A stretch of DNA of 64,000 bases from Anaerocolumna sp. MB42-C2. Its GTDB lineage: Bacteria; Bacillota; Clostridia; Lachnospirales; Lachnospiraceae. Of the stretch, positions 37,201-44,937 are shown piece by piece. Below the pieces are notes generated by a model that saw only the letters and a program-made list of their open reading frames with translations, was not told where the DNA came from and did no database searches. The stretch is from positions 1,736,001 to 1,800,000 of the forward strand of contig NZ_CP133190.1 of NCBI RefSeq assembly GCF_030913705.1, given 5' to 3'. How positions within the stretch are numbered: position 1 is the stretch's first letter; every line of letters starts with the position of its first letter. The translations under genes were made by a program, and so were the position numbers.

Positions 37201-37363
37201 CCTTAGGTGAGCAAAGCCACTCTGTCAGTTTGTCGGTCATAATATTGGTGTTAATCTGTCCGTGCAGTTTGCCGTAATACTTATAGTCAAGCAGAGCCTT
37301 ATTACTAAATAGTTTTATAACACGCTCCTGCGTCTTGCGTTCTGCTTCGTTAATTTTTGCCAC
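34259..37363 (-). CDS. hsdR: Type I restriction enzyme R subunit
   Basis: 1034 residues. An N-terminal PD-(D/E)XK nuclease (RRPDLVVYVNGIALAVIELK) cleaves DNA. The SF2 translocase has Walker A (IIWHTQGSGKTLTMVWLSKW), a DEAD-like box (VFVDECHRTQSGLLHRAM), motif III (GFTGTPLL) and motif V/VI (LTGFDAPPCTYLYIDKSM, GLFQAICRVNRLDG). A helical C-terminus contacts HsdM/HsdS. All key residues are present, so it looks functional. It starts 3 bp after the hsdS stop and is followed by the metalloprotease. Confidence 0.95.
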   Translation of the reverse strand: MAKINEAERKTQERVIKLFSNKALLDYKYYGKLHGQINTNIMTDKLTEWLCSPKGGGYSKALATKAVDMLTRAAGNLQQGLYKANQDVYSLLKYGAKVHENPGETDTTVYFIDWEHSHNNEFGVAEEVTIKDGNIRRPDLVVYVNGIALAVIELKKSTVSVSQGIRQNISNQSEHFNKPFFTTIQFTMAGNSVEGLRYGTIETPEKYYLEWKNDEVNTAAQPLDEMSLSILDKCKSLSDKLDCQLFSMFYKRRFLDIMHNFIVYDKGVKKACRHNQYFGIKKAQIKLSRKQGGIIWHTQGSGKTLTMVWLSKWILENNPNARVLIVTDRDELDEQMEKVYKGVDELIYRTSSCADLIERLDKSEKRLISSLIHKFGVRNNTENTEDQAKKNVEQFIKDLKAALPTNFKAKGDFVVFVDECHRTQSGLLHRAMKEVLPNAIFIGFTGTPLLVKDKETSIEVFSPGYIHTYKYDEAVADGVVLDLRYEARDIEQIITAQDKIDLYFETKTRGLNDAAKAKLKSKWGNMQKMYSSRKRLEVIAEDIMADFDTKARIADGNGNAMLVADSIYSACKYYEIFQSRGFKQCAIVTSFVPLASNLRTETEDAEEFEKYEVYTKMLNGQTVEDFEAEVKRKFIDEPAQMKLLIVVDKLLTGFDAPPCTYLYIDKSMHDHGLFQAICRVNRLDGEAKDFGYIVDYKQLFGNLADALNKYTSGAFEGYAEEDIVGLIKDRLNEAKKYLNTILEELDDLCGGVPAPRAEIDFLHYFCGEYGVGGIDDELCSRSREKLYKLVNRLVRAYAEIKGEMSDAGYSDTEQAEIEKLVLFYTSLKETIGNASGDFIDLKSYESDMRRLIDTYIKADDSRKLGEFDDYTLLDFVLVQGEQLGGKGKQAAAEAIENNIRRKVVEKILINPKYYARMSEILDELVKARHEGAIAYEQLLQKYVELVKNAETPENNTHYPESVRHSGALRALYDNCGEDEALAIALDKAVRESKQADFRHNEFKERRIKQALHKILKNKDEVERIYSLIIEQEEY

Positions 37364-37366
37364 TGA

Positions 37367-38635
37367 TTATACCTCCTCCAAAAGTCTAATTCTACCAGTT
37401 AGAAGTTCGCTCATCATACCTTTCTTGATGTTACGGAGCTTATCAAGCTTAGTTTTTAGTGCGTCAATCTCTGCGTCCATATCGGAGAGTATTGAGGCTA
37501 TAGCAGTTTGTTCTTCGAGGGTTGGACAAGGTATAATAAAGTTACGCATATCCTCGATTGTAAGATTATGCTGTGCGCCAGCCTTTTCATTAGCAAAAAT
37601 CATCCTTTGTCCTATTGGAGATTGCAAATAAAGCATAACCCACTTAGCCATTTTACTCATATGAAATTTTGCGACACCTACCGCACCACCAACAAATGCT
37701 ATATCTGAACCATTAAAATAAGCAACATTACCTATTCGACCAGAAATCGACACAAGTAAACATGGTTCATTTAATAATATCTTTGAAAATTGGGTAGCTA
37801 TTTCCATTGGAACATAAAAATCAGTCTTGAAGTTAATCTTTTCACCTTCAAAGTCTTTGTTCTGAATAAAAGGAATATATCCATATCGAAATTCATTTAT
37901 TAAACTCGGCTTAATAGTAGCAGTATAGTCAAATCCTGTTTGTTTAGTTATGAGGTAACACAAGGACTCAAGTGTATTCTCCACCCATTCATCCTTAAAA
38001 CCGTCAAGTCTATGCTTACCTGTGAGCAGTTCTTGCATAGTACCCTGCTTGATAGCACGCTTCTTACTAATCAGTTTTTCAAGTGCTGAAATTAGTTCAT
38101 CAGTGTCAGAAAGTGCCTTGGCTATGCGACGCTGTTCTTTAATATCAGTTGGAAACACAAGAGCAATCTTTGCTATATTTGCCTTACTTATACCAGTAAC
38201 CTTCGTACCTACCGAATAAAATTTAAACTGCGACTTTATATGATTTGTCTGAAAGCAGAACTCCCTAAACTTATTGTCAAGTTCATCAGTCTTTGCTTTT
38301 GCAACAATCGTGTGTAACCCAGAGATGAAGGGAACACCGTCTTTATTTCTAATGACAACGTGACGGCTTGCTCCGTCATCGTCTTCTGAAGCGTCAACAA
38401 ATACAACATCACCGTCATTTAGCAAAGAAGTATTTGACACCTTGTTAATATTTATATCTAAACATGGAATATTGCTATCAATACACACGTCTACAAAGGT
38501 TTTTGTAGAGCCATGTATATCTCCATAATGTAGATACGGGTATCCTCTAACCGACAAATCCGCTCTTGAAGCTGAAAGGCCTCCTGAAAAGTTGAATAAA
38601 TCACCAAATATCTTTTCGCTCCAACCCACTACCAT
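37367..38635 (-). CDS. hsdS: Type I restriction-modification specificity subunit
   Basis: 422 residues with two target-recognition domains (about 1-150 and 210-370). Each is followed by a conserved helical spacer: ALSDTDELISALEKLISKKR with TMQELLTGKHRL, and ILSDMDAEIDALKTKLDKLR with MMSELLTGRIRL. The repeat of those spacers is diagnostic. The two TRDs determine a bipartite DNA target that I cannot predict. Its ATG overlaps the end of hsdM by 7 bp, so expression is coupled. Confidence 0.94.
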   Translation of the reverse strand: MVVGWSEKIFGDLFNFSGGLSASRADLSVRGYPYLHYGDIHGSTKTFVDVCIDSNIPCLDININKVSNTSLLNDGDVVFVDASEDDDGASRHVVIRNKDGVPFISGLHTIVAKAKTDELDNKFREFCFQTNHIKSQFKFYSVGTKVTGISKANIAKIALVFPTDIKEQRRIAKALSDTDELISALEKLISKKRAIKQGTMQELLTGKHRLDGFKDEWVENTLESLCYLITKQTGFDYTATIKPSLINEFRYGYIPFIQNKDFEGEKINFKTDFYVPMEIATQFSKILLNEPCLLVSISGRIGNVAYFNGSDIAFVGGAVGVAKFHMSKMAKWVMLYLQSPIGQRMIFANEKAGAQHNLTIEDMRNFIIPCPTLEEQTAIASILSDMDAEIDALKTKLDKLRNIKKGMMSELLTGRIRLLEEV

Positions 38636-40968
38636 ACAAACCCCATCCTTTCAAGATGAGATTTCACCTTGCTTTCAAGCACTTCTACTTCGCTTTCAAG
38701 CTGTGGCAATTTTTGCTCGTAACGTTCGTTAAGCTCTGCCACACGGTCGGCAATGCTGTGACTCACCGCCGTATAAAGCCCAAAGATACCGTTTACAATA
38801 GTGCGGTACCATTTGCAGTTGAGAAGTAACTCCATACACTGCTCATCAGTAATATTAGGGTACTTGTCACGACACTTTGCATCAAGTGCAGATTGTAACT
38901 CTTTCAATACCTTGTTCTTCTCGCTTATCTCACGTTTACGCTTCTTAACTTCCTTTTCAACACCGTCCTCGTCATCATCTTCAGTGACATTCTCAACAAA
39001 TTCATCAAGCTCTGTCTGCAAGTTTGCAACAATTAAATCAGCAGCATCAATGGCTTTTTTCTCTTTATCATAGAACATCTCAACAATAAGCGTCTTAGGG
39101 ATAAGCTTACCGTCCCATCCTGTTTCTTTCTTCTCAGAAGTGCCGTCTTTCTTTTTCTTTTCCGAATAAAACACTTCAATATCACGAATAACCTTGTAAC
39201 CGTCTTGCACAATCAAATAAACATCATCTGACATTACTTCATTCCAATATGATAGCAAAACCTCGTAAGCGTCATACTTATCAACAAGGGTTACAGCTTC
39301 AAAGTTTGTTAAAATAACCTCTGCCAGTTCCTTTATAAACTCTTTTGGCTTAGTGTCATCGCTGATAGTACGTAATTTATCATCAACGGTAGCCTTAAAG
39401 GTTTCAAAAGCGTGCTCTACTGTGCCGGCATAGGCAGAAAATTCTGCATCGCCATAGATAGTGTCACGGACTTCATCCTTTGTAACCAAAAGTTTATAAT
39501 AGCCATCACCCATTGGCTCAAAAAGTTTTCCACGCAAGTTTGGGAAAGCAGTCCAATAGCGTGAAAGGCTATCCACATCAACGGCCGGTATACCACCATT
39601 TAAGTGACCATAAATGCTTTGTAAATCCTCAGCCACACTGCTGTCAATGTAGCGTGGAATATTCAAATTATATGCGTTCTTCTCCTTAATCTCCTCCAGT
39701 GTTACGAAACGAGAGTACTTATCAAGCTGTAACTGGCTGTTAAACACAGTAGAAATCTTATAAACATCACGCTCACGCAGACGGTTCTTATTGCCGTCCT
39801 TTACAAAGTCACGGCTTGCATCAATTATAAATATGCCGTCACGCTCGTCAGCATTTTCTTTATCTATAACTATAATACATGCTGGAATACCTGTACCATA
39901 GAATAAGTTTGCAGGCAAGCCAATAATGCCCTTTATAAAACCTCTATCTATCAAAGACTTGCGTATCGTTGCCTCTGAATTACCACGGAATAACACACCG
40001 TGTGGGAGAATAACCGCTGCCTTACCATTACGTTTAAGTGACTTAATAATATGCATAAGCCAAGCAAAATCACCATTCTTTTGTGGTGGCATATCGCCAT
40101 AACCATCAAAACGTCCATATTCTACAAGACCGTGGGTCCAGTTCTTGTCGGAAAACGGTGGGTTTACCACTGCGAAATCAAACTGACGTAACACACTGTC
40201 ATCATTAAGATTCTTAAACATTGGGTTAGAAAAAGTGCTGTAACCACCTTTAATTTCAGCTGTTGTATGGTTATGTAACACCAAATTCATACGTGCAAGA
40301 CCTGCCGTTGTTACATCTTTTTCTTGACCATAAATGGCAACTTCAACAGGAGCAGCCTCAGCCGCACGAATAAGTAACGAGCCAGAACCCGCTGCACAAT
40401 CGTATAGTGTAACATCATTACCAGTTGCGTGTTCAATTCCTACAACCTTTGCAAGAATACGAGAAACCTCCGCAGGCGTATAAAACTGCCCTTTGCTCTT
40501 ACCGCTCTCGGTAGCAAAGTTCTTCATTAAATATTCGTAAGCATCGCCAATAATATCGTCGCCATCAGCACGGTGACTGCTAAAGTTTGGCATCTGGTCA
40601 CGAAAAATAGCGAGCAATTCACTTAATTTGTCAACCATTTCTTTGCCCTTACCAAGCTTATCTTCATCATTAAAATGTGCATTATCAATAACACCACGAA
40701 GGTTATTAGCCTCCGCAAGTTTAGCAATAATCTTGTCCATTTCTTCGCCAATATTCTTAGCACCAATAAGGGCAAGCATATCATCAAAGCTACCACCTTC
40801 AGGCACTTCTATATCACCGTAGTCAACACCCTTGTATTTATCTGAAACATACTTCACAAATAAAAGTGTTAGTATATAATCCTTATATTGGGAACTATCC
40901 ATACCGCCACGCAAGCTATCACAGCTTGCCCACAGACTTGAATACAACTCACTCTTTTTTACAGCCAT
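38629..40968 (-). CDS. hsdM: Type I restriction-modification methyltransferase subunit
   Basis: 779 residues. The N-terminal HsdM helical domain precedes an N6-adenine methyltransferase core with motif I (LYDCAAGSGSLLIRAAEAAP) and motif IV NPPF (FAVVNPPFSDKNW). The C-terminal 300 residues are an extension with a charged coiled coil (EKEVKKRKREISEKNKVLKE), longer than the 500-residue standard HsdM but normal in one branch of the family. It is co-transcribed with an HTH gene upstream and hsdS/hsdR downstream. Confidence 0.95.
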   Translation of the reverse strand: MAVKKSELYSSLWASCDSLRGGMDSSQYKDYILTLLFVKYVSDKYKGVDYGDIEVPEGGSFDDMLALIGAKNIGEEMDKIIAKLAEANNLRGVIDNAHFNDEDKLGKGKEMVDKLSELLAIFRDQMPNFSSHRADGDDIIGDAYEYLMKNFATESGKSKGQFYTPAEVSRILAKVVGIEHATGNDVTLYDCAAGSGSLLIRAAEAAPVEVAIYGQEKDVTTAGLARMNLVLHNHTTAEIKGGYSTFSNPMFKNLNDDSVLRQFDFAVVNPPFSDKNWTHGLVEYGRFDGYGDMPPQKNGDFAWLMHIIKSLKRNGKAAVILPHGVLFRGNSEATIRKSLIDRGFIKGIIGLPANLFYGTGIPACIIVIDKENADERDGIFIIDASRDFVKDGNKNRLRERDVYKISTVFNSQLQLDKYSRFVTLEEIKEKNAYNLNIPRYIDSSVAEDLQSIYGHLNGGIPAVDVDSLSRYWTAFPNLRGKLFEPMGDGYYKLLVTKDEVRDTIYGDAEFSAYAGTVEHAFETFKATVDDKLRTISDDTKPKEFIKELAEVILTNFEAVTLVDKYDAYEVLLSYWNEVMSDDVYLIVQDGYKVIRDIEVFYSEKKKKDGTSEKKETGWDGKLIPKTLIVEMFYDKEKKAIDAADLIVANLQTELDEFVENVTEDDDEDGVEKEVKKRKREISEKNKVLKELQSALDAKCRDKYPNITDEQCMELLLNCKWYRTIVNGIFGLYTAVSHSIADRVAELNERYEQKLPQLESEVEVLESKVKSHLERMGFVW

Positions 40969-40986
40969 TCCATCTTCCTCACACAG

Positions 40987-41175
40987 CTAATGCCATTCTT
41001 TCACCTTATTGTCTTTATATCTGCCATCCTTAGGCTTAGTTGTATCTTTGGGTATTGCCCAAGTATTTGCAAATTTAGTAACACCCTCGACTTTACCTTC
41101 TTGGCACAGCACCTGTACCCGTCTTACAGAAATACCCCACAATGTGGCGGCTTCTTTCGGTGTAATAAAATCCAT
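40987..41175 (-). CDS. Small MerR/excisionase-like helix-turn-helix protein
   Basis: 62 residues from ATG 41175 (GAGGTG 6 bp upstream). It begins MDFITPKEAATLWGISVRRV, a winged helix-turn-helix of the excisionase/AlpA type, with a Lys-rich tail. It lies 18 bp upstream of hsdM and probably controls the restriction operon, though an excisionase role for the element is possible. Confidence 0.72.
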   Translation of the reverse strand: MDFITPKEAATLWGISVRRVQVLCQEGKVEGVTKFANTWAIPKDTTKPKDGRYKDNKVKEWH

Positions 41176-41705
41176 ACTTTGCACCTCACTGATAACTGAA
41201 CATAATTAATTATTATATTAATAGTTATACAGCGTTTCAACGAATAATACAATAGATTTAGGTGAATTTTAACGCTGGTGCCTAAATAATTTTGGCCTTA
41301 AATAAAAAACACCGCATCTATAACGACTACGGTGTCAGTTATTACTACTTTATTTCCACTATAGTGGATTTAGCATTAGGACCATGTTCATATAATGGAA
41401 TATTAATACCAAAATCATCAGCATCGATTAGTATCTTACTTTTTACTTAATGATTAAGTAATTTCATTACCTTTCAGATTACACTTATAAAAGATGCAGT
41501 GCAAATCCCCTTTCTTTAAGCCTATTTTAGAATTGCTGTGAGGGTTCGAGTCCCTTAAAATATCCAAATAAAACACAGGAGTTTAGTATATATGCTGACT
41601 CTAAAAATATATACGAGGCATTGATATATACCTCAATATGTTCGATTGGTTCTTATTTGGAGTTACCTTATGTAGCTAAAACCCAGTAAAATCAACGGTT
41701 TGTTT
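41176..41705. other. Non-coding right end of the island
   Basis: No gene is seen. ACACCG/CGGTGT (41309-41335) forms a small hairpin. A T-arm-like tRNA fragment lies at 41540-41556. The end of the element's attP arm begins at 41706. Confidence 0.4.
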
Positions 41706-41734
41706 TGGGTGCAGTAACATGATTGCCACCAATG
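41706..41734. other. attR of the island
   Basis: Element arm TGGGTGCAGTAA...GATTGC (41706-41726) followed by core CACCAATG (41727-41734). Beyond the core comes GCAACAAGATTTC, which differs from yyaL sequence and probably is the arm of an older, related element. Confidence 0.72.
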
Positions 41735-41758
41735 GCAACAAGATTTCTATAATCAACG

Positions 41759-41920
41759 TTAGGAATACCCAATAGATAAGAAAATAGGCTTATCTTCTGC
41801 TTTTGCTTTCGTAAATGCTTGATCACACCAAGGCCACCAGTCAACTGGATTATAAGCGTGTTGAAGTAGATAAGGACTTTTTTCATTTATTAATCTATTG
41901 GGTATCTTGCTAGTTGTCAT
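41759..41920 (-). pseudogene. Second yyaL 5'-end copy (53 codons)
   Basis: ATG 41920 opens [20 protein letters not shown], continues [20 protein letters not shown] and PIFLSIGYS, then TAA. It closely parallels the copy at 17606-17776 and stops at the same residue. A GGAGG-containing leader precedes it. It keeps the more usual DWWPW, where the left copy has KWFPW. Confidence 0.8.
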
Positions 41921-41971
41921 AGGGCATCACCTCCTTAAATAAAGATACAACCTTATTATGCCCAAACAAAA

Positions 41972-41998
41972 AGTGACTATGTAAGCCACATAGCCACT
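41972..41998. terminator. Hairpin between the right yyaL copy and recombinase tail
   Basis: AGTGACTATGT pairs with ACATAGCCACT (one mismatch), followed by AATTTTTATTT on the plus strand. It has the same position as the left-end hairpin at 17831-17861. Confidence 0.55.
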
Positions 41999-42003
41999 AA
42001 TTT

Positions 42004-42060
42004 TTATTTGAACTTAATCTCAATCGTCAAACTATTTTCAACATACTTATAGTCTATATA
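42004..42060 (-). pseudogene. C-terminal tail of a second large serine recombinase
   Basis: The frame reads YIDYKYVENSLTIEIKFK then TAA, the usual end of a large serine integrase, comparable to the tail of the copy at 17867 (VEYKRTEAGGIELNILFK). Everything upstream is gone. Confidence 0.6.
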
Positions 42061-42063
42061 CAT

Positions 42064-42288
42064 TAAGCTGACGAACCGGACCGGCAGAGCCTTTCCCTTT
42101 TGAGGCGTACGCCCGGTGGGACGGTTTGGCACGCATACCCACGAGCACGCCCGAAGAGTGAAAATGTTGTTAGGCGATTGACCATGCCCTGTTATTCAGA
42201 AATCGCCATGGACGGCTATTTCCTACGCTTTCTTGAATACCCTAAAAAAGTCTGTCTTACCAATTAATCTTCTTTATTTAAATGGTTT
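42064..42288. mobile_element. GC-rich remnant of a mobile element
   Basis: The stretch is far richer in GC than its surroundings and has CCGGTGGGACGG and GGGCGTGCTCGTGGGT (minus). It encodes no intact frame. I infer debris of a conjugative transposon, similar in composition to 44.95-45.17 kb. Confidence 0.4.
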
Positions 42289-43113
42289 TCACTTATATAA
42301 GCTAATAAGATCCTTCACAAATATTTCTCCATTTGTAAATTGAATTTTATTATTGCTTAAAAATCCATCCAATGATTGGATTGTTTTTTCGATAATAGAA
42401 ATCTTCCATTTTTTGCTTAAATCTTTTTTAAAACTAATATAAATTTCATTTTTTAATGGTTCATATACTATTGTACACAGAGTATCTCCCCGACTAGTTT
42501 TACTTAAAACTTCAAAGGCTTCATTTATTCCAAAGCTATGAATATTATTATGAATATATTCATGAGCACAAATATATCTATCAGCACCTATACCATATAC
42601 TTTATTATAATTTGCTTCCTTAAAATTACCATTTGGAAAATTAGTCATAATAATAAAATCATTATGAATAGTACTTACTATATTTGTATCATTTCCTTCT
42701 TCCAGAATAAATGCATCACCAGTTTTATCAGCGATAATAGTATGTAGCCCTAAATCTGGGAATAATGGATTTCTAGGATACGAGATTACTCTTTTATTAA
42801 GAATTTCAAAAAATTCAGATGTTTTTCTTGTTTTCTTTAGCGCCTCATCAAAAATATCAAAAGCAAACCAATCATTTTCGTTACAACTTGATTTAAAACC
42901 TGGACTATATTCTACTGCTTGCGTACAGATAAAAAGACCCTCACTATTAAAACCAGCGATATCCCTGTATTTGTTATCTACTAAGCCTGAAAAGTAAAAT
43001 AAGTTCATATCATTAAAACTATTGACTTTTAGTTTTAAATCAATATCTTCAGCATCGAAATTCATACCATAAATAGCTTTTTCTTGATTGTATACTGCAA
43101 AACTTGTACACAT
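42289..43113 (-). CDS. Ntn hydrolase, choloylglycine/penicillin-acylase-like
   Basis: 274 residues starting MCTSFAVYNQEKAIYGMNFD: after removal of Met, Cys2 would be the nucleophile of a linear-amide C-N hydrolase (bile salt hydrolase, penicillin V acylase, or the C45 acyltransferase branch). The usual Arg after the first strand (YGRNFD) is Met here. Other family-like blocks are LGLHTIIADKTGDAFILEEG and IIMTNFPNGNF with a candidate oxyanion Asn. A bile-salt or N-acyl-amide substrate is possible; the residue change makes a strict bile salt hydrolase less likely. It lies in the older element remnant. Confidence 0.72.
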   Translation of the reverse strand: MCTSFAVYNQEKAIYGMNFDAEDIDLKLKVNSFNDMNLFYFSGLVDNKYRDIAGFNSEGLFICTQAVEYSPGFKSSCNENDWFAFDIFDEALKKTRKTSEFFEILNKRVISYPRNPLFPDLGLHTIIADKTGDAFILEEGNDTNIVSTIHNDFIIMTNFPNGNFKEANYNKVYGIGADRYICAHEYIHNNIHSFGINEAFEVLSKTSRGDTLCTIVYEPLKNEIYISFKKDLSKKWKISIIEKTIQSLDGFLSNNKIQFTNGEIFVKDLISLYK

Positions 43114-43374
43114 TTAGGAACCTCCTTTTAATATATAATTCTGTCATATAATATGCTAGAGTATTTAGAGAATCATTTAGCTATTTTACCATTGGCTTCA
43201 CCACTTTCTTAAACTTCCATCCATATGATATCATCAGGCATCTCGATGGTTCAACCTACAACATTTTTCAGAATCAAAGATGCGCCACTTAAGCTTATGC
43301 TTTATGACGCATTTTGTTATTCGTTTCTAACAGATATTCCTGCGAGAAAATATGCTTTTCGGCGTATTCATTTT

Positions 43375-44316
43375 CTAATTACCCCTATTTTGCAAAAAAG
43401 TGGTCATTGCAATACAAATATCCTCTATATGACCGTGGTAAAGGAAATGGTTTCCCTCAATGACTATCCATTCGGCATTTGCACCCAATCTGTCCATGTG
43501 CGCATTTTGGTATTTATCGCCTGTCTGTTTTCCTTGTGCAGTTTCGGAAGCCACAAGTTTTAGTATGGGTATATCATGGGGAAAATTCATACTCATCACT
43601 TCTTCAATGTTTTCGTTGAGCCGTGATAACTGGTCTGCAATTGTGTCATTGTAATAGTTGTTCATAAATTTCGTGTAATCATCAACTTCCGTTTGCGTAT
43701 ATCCATTTTCTTCGTTTATCCCAAGTGTGGACGATACTAAAATAGAATTGAACGGGCGGGCAAGACCGATGGCCTGTTGTACCTTGCCAAAGCTATAAAC
43801 AAACTTAGGTACATTTATGCTTGTTTCAGCTGACGACGTAGTATCCAGCATAATGATTGCGCTCACTTCTTCCGGGTATTTGGTTGCGTAGTATTCGCTG
43901 TAAATACCAGAGCCGGAATGCGGCATTAATATATATGGTGCTGAAAATCCAGCCGCAGATAATGCTTCGCGTATTTCTTCGGTGTAGTTCTCATTCGTTC
44001 GGGACGTATCTATTTCATCACTGAACCCAACGCCAAAATACTCTATACACACTACCGTATAGCTCTTTGATAATTCACGCATTAACGGGCCAAAGTCTGC
44101 GCTTGGTAATGGAACAGTGAAACCCGACAACAGCACAATGGTTTCCTCTCCGTCCCCCATCGAGTAAACATGCATATTTTTTCCATTGACTTCAACTAAT
44201 TCGCCATAGGGAGCAAGATTATCAAGCTCATTGGAAAAGAAAACCTGATTAATAAATAAACTGAAAAGATTCAGCAATACGATAATACCAAAAATAATTG
44301 CAAGTATAGTCAACAT
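43375..44316 (-). CDS. Membrane-anchored alpha/beta hydrolase
   Basis: 313 residues. An N-terminal hydrophobic helix (LTILAIIFGIIVLLNLFSLF) anchors an alpha/beta-hydrolase fold: VLLSGFTVPLPSADFGPLMR (oxyanion strand), nucleophile elbow PHSGSGIYSEYYATKYPEEV (Ser in G/H-x-S-x-G, here HSGSG), an Asp in a later strand, and catalytic His in IEGNHFLYHG. Substrate unknown. Its neighbour, 33 bp upstream, is an ArsR-like regulator, so the two form a regulated operon. An unassigned 260-bp spacer separates it from the Ntn hydrolase. Confidence 0.85.
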   Translation of the reverse strand: MLTILAIIFGIIVLLNLFSLFINQVFFSNELDNLAPYGELVEVNGKNMHVYSMGDGEETIVLLSGFTVPLPSADFGPLMRELSKSYTVVCIEYFGVGFSDEIDTSRTNENYTEEIREALSAAGFSAPYILMPHSGSGIYSEYYATKYPEEVSAIIMLDTTSSAETSINVPKFVYSFGKVQQAIGLARPFNSILVSSTLGINEENGYTQTEVDDYTKFMNNYYNDTIADQLSRLNENIEEVMSMNFPHDIPILKLVASETAQGKQTGDKYQNAHMDRLGANAEWIVIEGNHFLYHGHIEDICIAMTTFLQNRGN

Positions 44317-44349
44317 CCTTTTCCCCGTTTCTTATTCATCTTCACTTTT

Positions 44350-44877
44350 TCATTTTTCATTTTCGCTTGCCTCCGGCGGAGCGGAAATAATTGTTATATC
44401 TCTCGGCTTTCGTTTGTCAGCGGCCTCATAATGGTATTTCACAAATACTTTTTGCAATTCAGATAAGAACTCGTCAAACTCTCGGTCGGTCATCATCATA
44501 ACAGTATTATTGAAAAATATCTTATTGTTGCCGGATACAAAAGTATCTTTGTCAAAATACTTTTCAAACTTTGAGTAAATTCCCATTAGAAATCTTAATG
44601 CCTGTTGAGGAATATTTTCCGCATTGCTCGGCTTATTCAATTCGTCTATGTTAAGTGCGAGTGTGCGCTCAACACTGCCACGAATTTTCTTTTCTTCAAT
44701 AACTGTCAAAATATTGGCTTCAATTAGAATATTTATATGCCGATAAAGCGTGGTTCGCGGCACATCACTAATTACTTCACATATTTCATTTGCTGTCATG
44801 CTATTGCTAGAAGCGAAGGCCTGTACAATTCTCATTCGCGTTGGGTTGAGCATAATATCGTATATGTCTTTGTGCAT
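44350..44877 (-). CDS. ArsR-like winged-helix transcriptional regulator
   Basis: 175 residues. The N-terminus MHKDIYDIMLNPTRMRIVQA and AFASSNSMTANEICEVISDV, then PRTTLYRHINILIEANILTV, is a winged HTH with wing at EEKKIRGSVERT. The C-terminal half is a helical dimerisation or ligand domain (DUF-like). It is the first gene of an operon with the alpha/beta hydrolase. A promoter with the palindrome CCAATATTGG in its spacer lies just upstream, fitting autorepression. Confidence 0.85.
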   Translation of the reverse strand: MHKDIYDIMLNPTRMRIVQAFASSNSMTANEICEVISDVPRTTLYRHINILIEANILTVIEEKKIRGSVERTLALNIDELNKPSNAENIPQQALRFLMGIYSKFEKYFDKDTFVSGNNKIFFNNTVMMMTDREFDEFLSELQKVFVKYHYEAADKRKPRDITIISAPPEASENEK

Positions 44878-44904
44878 AACACACCTCCATTTTTTCCATT
44901 TATG

Positions 44905-44933
44905 ATTATAATACCAATATTGGAATAAGTCAA
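44905..44933 (-). promoter_or_regulatory. Promoter and palindromic operator of the regulator/hydrolase operon
   Basis: On the minus strand TTGACT (44928-44933) and TATAAT (44905-44910) are 17 bp apart. The spacer contains the 10-bp palindrome CCAATATTGG (44914-44923), extended by AT on both sides, ideally placed for repression by the ArsR-like protein. Confidence 0.68.
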
Positions 44934-44937
44934 GGAA

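Larger units (their letters stand above)
17575..41734. mobile_element. 24.15-kb integrated plasmid-like defence island bounded by serine-integrase attachment sites
   Basis: The 8-bp core CACCAATG occurs at 17575-17582 and 41727-41734. Outside the left core is yyaL coding sequence. Inside, the right arm ends GATTGC and begins TGGGTGCAGTAA (41706), and the left arm is its mirror (TTACTGCACCCA, ending 17603). Joining the two arms around one core gives a 21-8-21 bp symmetric attP, typical of large serine integrases. The content (partition operon, resolvases, HEPN and Abi proteins, restriction system) is accessory. The integrase gene is truncated, so the element is probably stranded. Confidence 0.82.

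Noticed and set aside
34259..37363. Several plus- and minus-strand small frames inside hsdR, hsdS and hsdM
   Set aside because: They are antisense or out-of-frame shadows of well-supported large genes and lack ribosome sites.
43225..43563. 112-codon plus-strand frame
   Set aside because: It overlaps the alpha/beta hydrolase 3' end antisense and has no ribosome site; a shadow of that gene.
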